Part shown: piece after piece, positions 1 to 6,943 of the stretch
How the letters are laid out: each line of letters starts with the position of its first letter
How positions within the stretch are numbered: the stretch's first letter is position 1
Origin: Virgibacillus litoralis
Lineage (GTDB): Bacteria > Bacillota > Bacilli > Bacillales > Amphibacillaceae
Direction: 5' to 3'
Assembly: GCF_017873675.1 (NCBI RefSeq)
Contig: NZ_JAGGKK010000012.1
Coordinates: forward strand, 1-64,000
DNA: 64,000 nucleotides
The notes under the pieces: generated by a model
What the model was told of the DNA's origin: nothing
What the model saw: only the letters and a program-made list of their open reading frames with translations
Databases searched by the model: none
Program-made: the position numbers and the translations under genes

Positions 1-84
1 AATAGTTCCTGATTCAGAGCACCCTGATACAGAAATAACGATAGCCAAAACTATTATAGGAAACAGCAATTTTTTTAAGCTAAT
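1..84 (-). CDS. Putative lipoprotein, N-terminal part only
   Basis: Only the first 28 codons lie in the window; the rest runs off the left edge. The minus-strand reading gives a classic lipoprotein signal: a basic start (SLKKLLF), a hydrophobic stretch and the lipobox SVSGC followed by SESG. A ribosome binding site AGGGGAT (complement of 90-96) sits 5 nt before an ATT codon at 84-82, which gives the best spacing and the best signal peptide. A TTG at 69-67 is the only usual start, but it lies too far from that site and would remove the lysines. The function cannot be told from this fragment. The signal peptide is clear; the start codon is inferred. Confidence 0.5.
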   Translation of the reverse strand, partial: MSLKKLLFPIIVLAIVISVSGCSESGTI

Positions 85-110
85 TTTTATCCCCTACTCT
101 AATGCTTATT

Positions 111-384
111 CCACTAAACTGCTGCGTTAGTTTAAGTGTAATCCTTCACAATGTTTATTTTTATTCTAACATAAGATTCTGACTCCTTTAATGTATAGCA
201 GAAAACTTTTATTGAAATCACAACTTTTTCACAAACGATTCACATACCCTGAAATAATTATTACTATACAGATGAATAGTAGTGTGAATTTTGCTATTAA
301 ATGTACCAAGATTATTGTTATATCAATAAAACCGCACAGTGAATTATAGTGTGCGCACCTCTAAACGGAACCCGTTAGTAAAAT
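111..384 (+). repeat. Dispersed intergenic repeat, copy L1
   Basis: Non-coding AT-rich element. It begins with CCACTAAACTGCTGCGTTAG and TTTAAGTGT, and ends with AAACGGAACCCGTTAGTAAA. Both ends recur at 58757-59031 with similar spacing. The left end also recurs inverted at about 485-567. No reading frame is visible. It looks like a MITE-type or other mobile intergenic repeat; the family is not identified. Confidence 0.6.
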
Positions 385-413
385 GGCCATCATTTTTTTG
401 ATGGTCATTTTTT
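380..413. terminator. Hairpin with T-run between inverted repeat copies
   Basis: AAAATGGCCATC and GATGGTCATTTTTTT form a stem around a T-rich loop. It sits between the outward-facing repeat copies L1 and L2. It could act as an intrinsic terminator in either direction, but no gene clearly ends here. Confidence 0.45.
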
Positions 414-567
414 TGTTGGTTTAATAGGATTTTCGGCTTAATATCTATTAAAATTGTAGTGTGAATTGCCATACACAAAATTACAAATAAGTTTACTTTT
501 TCGCTTGATTCTACAAGGTATTCTGATGTTAAAATAAATACAAATATTCACACTTAAACTAACTAGC
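398..567 (-). repeat. Dispersed intergenic repeat, copy L2 (inverted)
   Basis: The reverse complement begins CCACTAACCTGCTAGTTAG, TTTAAGTGT, and continues through TTATTTTAACAT, ATACCTTGTA and AATCAAGCG. The same order of blocks is found at 58757-58855. Together with L1 it makes a roughly 457-bp structure with imperfect terminal inverted repeats of about 70 bp. Confidence 0.6.
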
Positions 568-656
568 AGGTTAGTGGAAGCGTACAGAAAATCTTTGTTC
601 AACAATCTGGCTCATTTAGTTGAAATGAATAATAGCTAAAAGGAGGTAGAATTACT

Positions 657-1139
657 TTGAACGACCATCATACAGTAGAATACACACTTACAGAAAAAGA
701 GTATAAAGAAGCTAGGAAAGTATTTCGTACTCAATCGGAAAAAATATCACGAGTGGCTGTTCTTATTCTTTTTTTTGTAATGTTTTTTTTATTTTTCGTC
801 GAGGACCAAACTGGCAAGATAAGAGTTGGGATTTTAATCCTCATTATGTTTTCATTTTTAATCTTTATTTGGCTTAACAACATTGGGCATATGAGTAATG
901 TTTTGCAACCTTCCACTGCGACTATTACCTCGAGAGTAATAAACATTAAAAATAAGAATTCCGAGTTCTCATTAGAATGGAAGTACATAGAAAAGATTAC
1001 GGAGAATAAAGACTTCATTCATTTTTTAGTACCTAAAAAGAAACCCAGAAAAGACATTATTATTCCGAAACGAGCGTTTTCCGATTCCTCGGAAGCAGAA
1101 AAATTTGTCAATTATGCGACATACTTTAGTGAAAAGTAA
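657..1139 (+). CDS. YcxB-like membrane protein
   Basis: A 160-aa protein with two adjacent membrane segments (about residues 33-50 and 56-74) and a soluble C-terminal domain. In that domain an S-[FL]-[ED]-W-x-x-[IV] block (about residue 105) is followed by a K/R-rich turn and a final IIIPKRAF...EAEKFVNYA motif, the pattern of the YcxB-like C-terminal domain. The function of the family is unknown. The TTG start follows a strong site (AAAGGAGG, about 640-647) at good spacing. It appears monocistronic, with the repeat L1/L2 upstream and two hairpins downstream. The family call is likely; the role is open. Confidence 0.7.
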   Translation: MNDHHTVEYTLTEKEYKEARKVFRTQSEKISRVAVLILFFVMFFLFFVEDQTGKIRVGILILIMFSFLIFIWLNNIGHMSNVLQPSTATITSRVINIKNKNSEFSLEWKYIEKITENKDFIHFLVPKKKPRKDIIIPKRAFSDSSEAEKFVNYATYFSEK

Positions 1140-1268
1140 CAATAGAGAAATATCCAAATCACTTCAGAATCGGGCGCGATAGTTTAATAAGTAGCTCTTC
1201 TTAGACTAATGGATAGGGTTAGTTTAATAAAGCATTTGAAAATAAATATTAGAAAACTTGGCATTCGT

Positions 1269-1392
1269 TAAAGGGATTCTTATGAAAGTGTATTTTGCTT
1301 TCTTAGAACCCCTTTTACTCTGCAGTGCAAGCTTTAATATAGATAAGCCTTAGTTGCACTTATGCAGTAAGAAAGTATTTATGCTTTCTTAA
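1269..1392. other. Two consecutive hairpins in the YcxB/Doc gap
   Basis: AAAGGGATTCTTATGAAAG pairs imperfectly with CTTTCTTAGAACCCCTTT (about 1270-1316). A second set, TGCAGTGCAA/TTGCACTTATGCAGT with AGTAAGAAAG/CTTTCTTAACT, follows (about 1320-1392). They lie between convergent genes, so they may terminate transcription or be REP-like repeats. No coding signal was seen. Confidence 0.4.
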
Positions 1393-1397
1393 CTGCT

Positions 1398-1432
1398 AAA
1401 AAAAACCATTCTCAATTTAAATGAGAATGGAT
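1398..1432 (-). terminator. Intrinsic terminator of the doc operon
   Basis: On the minus strand CCATTCTCATTTAAATTGAG and AATGG fold into a stem directly after the doc stop codon and run into a T-tract (TTTTTTTT). Confidence 0.75.
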
Positions 1433-1816
1433 TTATGGTTTTTCGGTATGGTTCTTAATTGTTGAAACTATTTCTTCAAATGTGTATCTATGATTAACTA
1501 CATCAACTGTGAAGTCTTGTTCTTTAATTCCCATCGTCCATTGATAATGGTTTATTTTTAAGAAAACAATTAATGAAGCTAAAGCTGTTCGTTTATTGGC
1601 ATTATGAAAAGCATGGTTCTTTGCAATGAAGTCAAAAAGTGCAGTAGCTTTTTCATGAATGGAGGGATAAGCGTCACTACCAAACACAGATTGTTTTGGA
1701 CGATTAATAGCTGAGTCAAGTAAGTTTGGTTCTTTTACACCCAATGGTTCATCAGGGGGGTATAAACGGATAGCAACCACTTGGTTCGTTGTGAGATAGA
1801 TGACGTCATCCATCAT
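1433..1816 (-). CDS. doc: Death-on-curing (Doc/Fic) family toxin
   Basis: A 127-aa protein of the Fic/Doc fold. The catalytic motif HAFHNANKR at about residues 68-76 matches HxFx(D/N)xNKR of Doc toxins. In phage P1, Doc stops translation by phosphorylating EF-Tu. Characteristic early residues are also present (YLTTNQV, then LLDSAINRP, the N-terminal alpha-helical part of Doc proteins). The gene starts inside the stop of its partner (ATGATGG overlaps the TGA), so translation is coupled. The motif begins with the catalytic His and keeps the basic NKR end, so the toxin looks intact. The family is firm; the cellular target here is inferred from relatives. Confidence 0.85.
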   Translation of the reverse strand: MMDDVIYLTTNQVVAIRLYPPDEPLGVKEPNLLDSAINRPKQSVFGSDAYPSIHEKATALFDFIAKNHAFHNANKRTALASLIVFLKINHYQWTMGIKEQDFTVDVVNHRYTFEEIVSTIKNHTEKP

Positions 1817-2064
1817 CTGTTCACTAATCCTTTAAACGCTTTGTCATGCTCGTTAATGACATCATTTAAAATATCCATGAATTCTGCATCAACACCTTTA
1901 GGAAGTGTTACCTGCTCTTTTTTTCTCAAAACAATTTCCCCATCTTTTACTTCAACTTGAACATCGTCACCATGTGCTAAGCCAACTTGTTTGAGTAATT
2001 CATTAGGAAGAGTGATTCCAAAACTATTTCCAACCTTCGTAACTTTTCTTTCGAATGGCTCCAA
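1813..2064 (-). CDS. AbrB/MazE-type antitoxin
   Basis: An 83-aa protein. Residues 1-48 form a swapped-hairpin AbrB/SpoVT-type DNA-binding domain (KVTKVGNSFGITLPNELL...GLAHGDDVQVEV). A flexible acidic tail presumably wraps the toxin. TTG start at 2064 with the site GAGGGTG 7-8 nt upstream. It is the first gene of a two-gene unit and overlaps doc by 4 nt. The role as neutralising partner of Doc is inferred from gene order, size and the known AbrB-Doc pairing in Firmicutes. A palindrome at its promoter fits autoregulation. Confidence 0.82.
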   Translation of the reverse strand: MEPFERKVTKVGNSFGITLPNELLKQVGLAHGDDVQVEVKDGEIVLRKKEQVTLPKGVDAEFMDILNDVINEHDKAFKGLVNR

Positions 2065-2077
2065 AAGATCACACCCT

Positions 2078-2102
2078 CGTTATAATTGTTATAACGATTA
2101 TA
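2078..2102 (-). promoter_or_regulatory. Promoter -10 and operator of the abrB-doc unit
   Basis: CGTTATAATTGTTATAACG (2078-2096) is a palindrome with 8-bp arms and a 3-bp centre. It directly follows a minus-strand TATAAT (complement of 2097-2102). A repressor bound there would cover the transcription start. The antitoxin itself is the obvious candidate. Confidence 0.6.
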
Positions 2103-2276
2103 ATACATAAAAATGGTTTGGAAAAACCAATTTAAAGTGTAATTCTTAATTATGTGATAGAAAACAGAACCAATTATTATTAACCCCGCTCCTTTACTTT
2201 GCAAATACACTATACACATTCGCCCGTTTGTTACGTATTATATAAGCAGATTTCATCACATTAGGAGGTGATATGT

Positions 2277-3089
2277 TTGGGTATTGCAACAGGCACATAC
2301 TTTATTTATCACGTACAGCCAGGCGACACATTGTATGCCATTGCTGACCGGTTTGGCAGTACGCCACAGGCAATTGCAGATGCTAATTATCTTTATCCTC
2401 CCGTAACCACACCTGATATGATTTTTCCCGGACAGTTGTTAGTCGTCCCTTCAAATTCAACAAATGCCAACTCCACATTTTACGTAGTGGCGCCTGGTGA
2501 CTCACTTACTCGAATTGCTCTACGGTTCTCAACAGCTATCGAGCTGATTGCTGGAATCAACACAGATATTCAGGATCCCGGTTTGATTTATCCTGGTCAA
2601 CCATTAGTTGTTCCTGCATTTATTTACACTGTAGAACCAGGCGACACGATTTATCAACTGCAACAACGATTTGGTATTCCACGAGCCAACATCATTCGTG
2701 CTAATCAGAATCGGCCTGGTTTCTCACCAACCACCATCTGGCCGGGATATGCGCTGATTATACCGCTTGAAACGTCAGAAAATATTGCAGTGATGGATCC
2801 TCTACCTGGAACCGTCATTCAAAGCGGACAACGGGTAACAGGATATGCACGGGCTTTTGAAGCGAACGTCCTGCATCAAGTCCGCGATAGTAATGGTGTA
2901 ATCGTTTCTGAAGAGCGAGCTGTAATGGCGGATCAAGGAGCACCTGCATATGGAAGGTTTGAAAGTACTTTACCTTTTGACAGGCAGCCAACCGCAAGCA
3001 CCGGGGAGATTTGGGTATATACACGCAGCCCAAGAAATAATGAAATACAGGATTTGGTACAGGTGAAGGTGAATTTCAATTCTGTATAA
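2277..3089 (+). CDS. LysM x3 and Gmad2 domain protein, spore/cell-wall type
   Basis: About 270 aa. Three LysM domains (starting near YHVQPGDTLYAIADRF, YVVAPGDSLTRIALRF and YTVEPGDTIYQLQQRF) each end with a P-G-Q/Y-x-L-x-[VI]-P signature and bind peptidoglycan. The last 90 residues (MDPLPGTVIQSGQRVTGYAR to the C-terminus) are a Gmad2 immunoglobulin-like domain known from spore-germination proteins. There is no signal peptide, as in many coat/cortex LysM proteins. TTG at 2277 is chosen because AGGAGGTG ends 6 nt before it; an in-frame GTG at 2268 lies inside that site. It is related in its LysM part to the gene at 17114. A spore role is inferred. Confidence 0.8.
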   Translation: MGIATGTYFIYHVQPGDTLYAIADRFGSTPQAIADANYLYPPVTTPDMIFPGQLLVVPSNSTNANSTFYVVAPGDSLTRIALRFSTAIELIAGINTDIQDPGLIYPGQPLVVPAFIYTVEPGDTIYQLQQRFGIPRANIIRANQNRPGFSPTTIWPGYALIIPLETSENIAVMDPLPGTVIQSGQRVTGYARAFEANVLHQVRDSNGVIVSEERAVMADQGAPAYGRFESTLPFDRQPTASTGEIWVYTRSPRNNEIQDLVQVKVNFNSV

Positions 3090-3095
3090 GGAAGC

Positions 3096-3124
3096 AGACG
3101 CATGGAGTGATCATGCGTCTTTTC
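3096..3124 (+). terminator. Intrinsic terminator after the LysM-Gmad2 gene
   Basis: AGACGCATG (3096-3104) pairs with CATGCGTCT (3112-3120), followed by a short T-tract. Confidence 0.75.
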
Positions 3125-3238
3125 TATGTGGAATAGCGATTGTATGGAAACTTTTTGCTTGTTAATCCGTATTGAATAAAGGAATTCAAATGAAAATATC
3201 GAAATATATCGTTGGCAGTTTTAAAAAGGAGAATCGTT

Positions 3239-3679
3239 ATGTATCCGGGGCAAGAACCTATATTTGGGAAGTTAATCGTGCTAATAGTCGTGCTATCTCT
3301 AATAATATTTATCTTTAATACAATCATGCGAAAAATACTTAAAGTTAAACGAACCAAATTCTTTTCGCAAACTCATGTGAATGATTTACATAAAAAAGGT
3401 GATCGGATTATTGTAATACTAACTGTGATTGCGACTATTGTTGCAGCTATTATATTTTATGACCTTCCAAGTTTACCTATTAATAATTCATTGGCAGTCT
3501 TTATGGTATCGATGGTATTTTTATTTTTGCAAGAGGTATTTCACGCAATCATCGAATGGAAGTATAAAAAAGGACAAAATGATTATCTGTATACTATCTT
3601 CCAATTAATATTTGTGCTTATTGTTGGTTACTTTGCATTTCAGTCTGGAGGGTTTGGGTTGTTTCCTGATTTGTTATGA
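3239..3679 (+). CDS. DUF4181-like membrane protein
   Basis: A 146-aa integral membrane protein with four predicted helices (about residues 11-30, 59-78, 87-108 and 122-140). Between helices 1 and 2 is the basic segment ILKVKRTKFFSQTHVNDLHKKGD; its FF-x-x-[TN]-HVN-[ED]-LHKK pattern is what I associate with the DUF4181 family of Bacillaceae. The family has no known function. The ATG at 3239 follows AAAAAGGAGA at 7 nt; an earlier in-frame ATG at 3212 has no ribosome binding site. The family call is made from memory of the motif, so moderate confidence. Confidence 0.6.
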   Translation: MYPGQEPIFGKLIVLIVVLSLIIFIFNTIMRKILKVKRTKFFSQTHVNDLHKKGDRIIVILTVIATIVAAIIFYDLPSLPINNSLAVFMVSMVFLFLQEVFHAIIEWKYKKGQNDYLYTIFQLIFVLIVGYFAFQSGGFGLFPDLL

Positions 3680-3722
3680 CAGTAAAGCCCTGTGTATTTG
3701 GATTTACTGTTTTCACCCACGT

Positions 3723-3938
3723 CTACGCCTCCATTTGTTTTCTAGCTGGCCCAACGGAAAGAATATTATTACGTTTAAATGTACGCACTTGTTTTCGATA
3801 GTAACAGTAGGCAAGAATTTTATCATCATTATAATTGATTACACGGATATAGCGCTCCGTTACGTTGTCCTCATAATCAATATAAAAGATAACGATCTTT
3901 TCTTTAGTATCAATTGAACGCTGGATTAATCCCTTCAT
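3723..3938 (-). CDS. Small WYL-like protein with an SOS box
   Basis: A 71-aa protein rich in beta strands. Its pattern (KIVIFYIDYEDNVTERYIRVI, then ILAYCYYRKQVRTFKRNNILSV) is that of a lone WYL-type ligand-binding module without a DNA-binding domain: an Ix[YF] strand, an R-x-I/V strand, an AYCxxRxxxRTF core and a closing I strand. AAGGTGG precedes the ATG at good spacing. A LexA-type box lies between its -10 and the ribosome binding site, so DNA-damage control is likely. Function unknown. WYL modules are known to bind nucleic-acid-like ligands, but nothing here proves that. Confidence 0.65.
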   Translation of the reverse strand: MKGLIQRSIDTKEKIVIFYIDYEDNVTERYIRVINYNDDKILAYCYYRKQVRTFKRNNILSVGPARKQMEA

Positions 3939-3955
3939 TCTTAAACCACCTTTTA

Positions 3956-3976
3956 AGAACGTTTGTTCGTATTATA
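3956..3976 (-). promoter_or_regulatory. LexA (SOS) box and -10 of the WYL-like gene
   Basis: The minus strand reads CGAACAAACGTTCT (3969-3956). It matches 13 of 14 positions of the Bacillus LexA/DinR consensus CGAACRNRYGTTYG. It lies just downstream of a minus-strand TATAAT (complement of 3971-3976), so bound LexA would block the start. Confidence 0.7.
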
Positions 3977-4071
3977 ACACAATCTGTGAAATGAATTCGA
4001 TGATTTTACAAGTTTTTCTGATTATTTTTGCTGAAATAAGTACGGGATTGTGAAGGAAAGGAGAAATTATA

Positions 4072-5077
4072 ATGAAGAAGCTTGAAAAATTAATTGATTG
4101 GGTTGAGGTTATAAAAGAAAAAAACAAGAGTAGCGCTTCTTCATTATATATACTGAAAGATAACAAAGTAATATTGGAACATTATAGTGGTTATCATTCT
4201 AATTCTACTGAAGCAGCTCCAATCAATTCATCCTCGCTATTTAACGTCGCATCTGCAAGAAAAAGCTATCTTGGCTTAGCAGTGGCTTATGCTCTTTATG
4301 AAAGAAAAATCAAAAGCCTTGATGATTATGCAATTGACTATTTTGAAGATATAGATGAACAACTACTTGGAAAAACCACATTACGGCATTTAGTAACTCA
4401 TTCACATGGTTTACACGAAAAAAATGATGGCACTATTTTTAGAGAGTTTGAACCAGGTAATGGCTGGGCTTATAGAGGAATAAATGTGTTAATGATGACT
4501 TGGCTGGTAAATAGACTTTTTAATAAGCGTTTTCCAGAACTTTTAAATGAGCGAGTTTTTTTACCTTTAGGCTTAAAGAAAACAGGCTGGCAAACTACGG
4601 AGAGCAAAGCTTTAGTAACGGAAATTATTAATCCAGATGAAGATGGTTCCTATAAGTTGGGCAGTTCCAATAATGGTACTGAATCAAACCTTCATACGAC
4701 TGCATCAGAGTTTGCACAATGGGGGAATCTTCATTTAAATAAAGGCTTTGCGAACGGGAAACAAATTATTCCAAAAGAAGTGATAGAAACTGCAACTCAA
4801 ATTCAAAAGCCCTATCTTCAAAGACATTAACCTCCCACAAAATGGACTTTTTTGGTATGTACAAGGCAATCCTGCCGCTTACAGTGAGATTGGGGAAAGA
4901 GTCCCTAAGGGTTCTTATCAAATATTAGGAATAACAGGACCAACTCTTTTAGTGATTCCAGAATACAATGTTGTTGTAGCTAAAATGTATAACAAGCGAT
5001 ACAACTATGGTGATGACAATTACCTTTACTACCTAAGAGAATTTAGTAATTTAGTGGCTGATACCTTTCGAGAATAA
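4072..5077 (+). pseudogene. Frameshifted serine beta-lactamase-family hydrolase
   Basis: The first frame (4072-4830) encodes 252 aa of the class C beta-lactamase/esterase family: the nucleophile motif SxxK is SARK in FNVASARKSY (about residue 62), and a YRGIN motif (about residue 144) stands for the YxN tyrosine. The frame stops early, but the reading continues in the next frame to the TAA at 5075-5077 with family-typical text (LPQNGLFWYVQ, then YQILGITGPTLLVIPEYNVVVAKMYN). Removing one C from CCC at 4810-4812 restores a single open frame of about 334 codons. So this is a one-base insertion: a real pseudogene, or a sequencing error. The catalytic N-terminal part is otherwise intact. RBS AAAGGAGA precedes the ATG. 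Confidence 0.8.
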
Positions 5078-5136
5078 TTGTAATGTAAATGTACTTAACT
5101 AAAACGGGCAGTTGAACAAGAATGAGGGGGATTATT

Positions 5137-5622
5137 GTGTCTGAAAAGAGATATCACAGGGCTTTTGGTGTATATGGAATATATGTAAAGGATGGCAAAC
5201 TACTAGTAATAAATAAGAATTGCGGTCCGTACATAAACCGATATGACCTTCCTGGAGGGAGCTTAGAAGAGGGAGAATCTTTGTCCGAAGCAATGAAAAG
5301 AGAGTTCCTTGAAGAAACAGGCCTTGTAATCGAAATTGAAGATAACATTGGTGTCAAAGATTTCAAACTCCCTTGGCTGTGGAGAGACTTTACTGATATC
5401 CACCATATAGCTGTTTATTACTCTGTTAAAAAGGTAGATGGATTGTTAAGTGTACCAGAACAATTTGATGGACAAGATTCACTGGGGACAATGTGGCTAT
5501 CGGAAAAAGATGTCTCATTGGACAATGCTTCACCACTAGTCTTAAAAGCTTTTGATTGGCTAAGAACAAGGAATTTAGGTGTTGAGGCTACTACTTATGA
5601 AGATTGGAAAGTCTTAAACTGA
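5137..5622 (+). CDS. Nudix hydrolase
   Basis: About 161 aa. The Nudix box is complete: GGSLEEGESLSEAMKREFLE followed by ETGL fits Gx5Ex7REUxEExGU (about residues 44-67). Such enzymes hydrolyse nucleoside diphosphates linked to another group, using Mg2+ held by the box glutamates. The substrate cannot be told. GTG at 5137 is preferred because GAGGGGG lies 5-6 nt upstream; the in-frame ATG at 5122 overlaps that site. The sequence just upstream (ACTAAAACGGGCAGTTGAAC) belongs to a short motif that recurs at 62034. A second Nudix gene follows 340 bp later. Confidence 0.85.
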   Translation: MSEKRYHRAFGVYGIYVKDGKLLVINKNCGPYINRYDLPGGSLEEGESLSEAMKREFLEETGLVIEIEDNIGVKDFKLPWLWRDFTDIHHIAVYYSVKKVDGLLSVPEQFDGQDSLGTMWLSEKDVSLDNASPLVLKAFDWLRTRNLGVEATTYEDWKVLN

Positions 5623-5680
5623 CGAGTATAAGAGTTGAACATTGAGATGCTGGATAGTTAAACAAAGGAGGAGAAACGGA

Positions 5681-5929
5681 ATGAAAATGTTGCGTAGAAT
5701 AAATTTGATTATGGCAATATCAATTCTTTGTGTTGTCATCTATTATTTTTTGATTGATAGAAATGAATTTTCTTGGATTATATTTATTCTTTTTCTGACA
5801 TTATTTATATTTTTACGTGGTTTAGAGTATGTAATGGATAACCAAAAGAAGTCAGGATATTCCTATATTGTTGTATCTTTCGTTATGTTCCTCCTTGTAA
5901 TTAAAGATTATATCAGCAACTTTTCTTAA
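5681..5929 (+). CDS. Small membrane protein, DUF3953-like
   Basis: An 82-aa protein with three predicted membrane helices (about residues 6-22, 28-46 and 56-76). The central FIFLRGLEYVMDNQKKSGY segment (R-G-L-E at the end of helix 2, then polar residues) resembles DUF3953 proteins of Bacillus, which have no known role. ATG 5681 has a strong AAAGGAGGAG 7 nt upstream; an in-frame upstream ATG at 5642 lacks one. It lies between two Nudix genes in the same direction with short gaps, so co-transcription is possible. The protein is well supported as coding; the family call is tentative. Confidence 0.6.
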   Translation: MKMLRRINLIMAISILCVVIYYFLIDRNEFSWIIFILFLTLFIFLRGLEYVMDNQKKSGYSYIVVSFVMFLLVIKDYISNFS

Positions 5930-5964
5930 CTATTCCTAGTTAAAAACAGGGAGTGTGAATTTGA

Positions 5965-6366
5965 GTGAGAAAATGGTTTGGTTCGTCAGGTGTATGCATC
6001 AATGAAAACGGTGAATTACTTATGGTATTACAAGGAAAGCCTGAAGAGGATAAAACTTGGTCTGTACCATCAGGCGGACTAGAAGAAAATGAATCTTTTG
6101 AAGAATGTTGTGTTAGGGAAATCAAGGAAGAAACAGGGTATGTTGCAGAAGTGGTTGATGAAATAAAGGTGAAAAAGGGTATTTATGAGAAAATCAATAT
6201 TTCTTTCGAGGTTCACTATTTCTTTGTAAAGATTATTGGTGGGGACAGAAAAATTCAAGATCCTGATAATTTAATATATGATATTGCTTGGAAAAACATA
6301 GAACAATTAAAGGAGCTTAGTTTAAGTTTTCCTGAAGATAGAAACTTTTTAATTAACTGCAAATAG
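5965..6366 (+). CDS. Nudix hydrolase
   Basis: A 133-aa single-domain Nudix protein. The box GGLEENESFEECCVREIKEE followed by TGY (about residues 33-55) has all acidic ligands of the Mg2+ site. The length is typical of a small Nudix housecleaning enzyme. GTG start at 5965 with GGGAG about 11 nt upstream. It shows the usual N-terminal pattern (RKWFGSSGVCIN, then LLMVLQGKP), where the strand before the box is replaced by a PEEDKTWSVPSGG loop (W-x-V-P-x-G-G). Substrate unknown. It is the last gene before the most decayed spoVR 3' copy. Confidence 0.85.
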   Translation: MRKWFGSSGVCINENGELLMVLQGKPEEDKTWSVPSGGLEENESFEECCVREIKEETGYVAEVVDEIKVKKGIYEKINISFEVHYFFVKIIGGDRKIQDPDNLIYDIAWKNIEQLKELSLSFPEDRNFLINCK

Positions 6367-6414
6367 AAAAAAGAAGAGACGTAACATTACACCTATGTTG
6401 ATAAGTTGATGATG

Positions 6415-6497
6415 CCGGAGATATTCAATCATATCTCCGGTTTTATTTTATAAGAATGCTATGCATCTTTTTCCCATCATATAAAAACTCAACCTGG
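6415..6497 (-). pseudogene. Degenerate spoVR 3' end, copy 0, with terminator hairpin
   Basis: Minus-strand translation of 6455-6497 gives QVEFLYDGKKMHSI, a clear match to the last residues of SpoVR in this window ([16 protein letters not shown]). It is followed by the same kind of hairpin as at the intact gene: CCGGAGATAT (6415-6424) with ATATCTCCGG (6431-6440), then TTTT on the plus strand. So a short, diverged relic of the spoVR end sits here. The hairpin now also terminates the plus-strand Nudix gene. This is the outermost of three truncated copies. Confidence 0.65.
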
Positions 6498-6533
6498 TTA
6501 TGTAAAAATACTGTAAAGTTTTTAATCATGTTC

Positions 6534-6584
6534 TTGAAATGGGCACAAGATATAATATATACTTCCGATATCGAACTTCGATAT
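6534..6584 (+). promoter_or_regulatory. Promoter and operator of padR-chrA
   Basis: TTGAAA (6534-6539) and TATACT (6558-6563) are 18 nt apart. Just downstream, ATATCGAACTTCGATAT (6568-6584) is a perfect palindrome with 8-bp arms. It is a good candidate operator for the PadR regulator encoded next. Confidence 0.6.
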
Positions 6585-6618
6585 TATGAATTGACTTTAA
6601 TCAATTGGAGGTGATTGA

Positions 6619-6924
6619 TTGGAAGATAAAGTATTGCGTAAGCTGTTTCTTGGGTTTATACACATTCATATTTTGCACCACGCAAAGGAACACCCCATTT
6701 ATGGTGTTTGGATGGTCGATGAACTGCAAGAACACGGTTATAACATTAGCTCAGGTACACTTTATCCGATATTACATTCCATGGAGGCTGATGGACTGTT
6801 GCAGAAGGAAGAGAGAAACGTTGAGGGGAAGATAAGAAAATACTACACGATTACCAACAAAGGGAGCGAAGTTCTTACAGAGGCAAGAAAGAAAGCTTAT
6901 GAGTTATTTAAAGAAATAAAATAG
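6619..6924 (+). CDS. PadR-family transcriptional regulator
   Basis: A 101-aa winged-helix protein of the short PadR class. Typical motifs: a first helix with LRKLFLGFIHIHILHHAKEH, then PIYGVWMVDELQEHGYNISS, GTLYPILHSMEADGLL (recognition helix) and the wing (GKIRKYYTITNKGSEVL). TTG start with GGAGGTG 5 nt upstream. It is 19 nt from chrA and transcribed with it. PadR-type repressors often sense a compound and control the neighbouring efflux gene. Here chromate or a related stress is the inferred signal. The palindrome at 6568-6584 fits autorepression. Confidence 0.85.
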   Translation: MEDKVLRKLFLGFIHIHILHHAKEHPIYGVWMVDELQEHGYNISSGTLYPILHSMEADGLLQKEERNVEGKIRKYYTITNKGSEVLTEARKKAYELFKEIK

Positions 6925-6943
6925 AAGGAGGAGGTTAACAACA

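Noticed and set aside
1433-2064. Phd/YefM-Doc pair
   Set aside because: The partner has the AbrB/MazE swapped-hairpin pattern, not a Phd fold.
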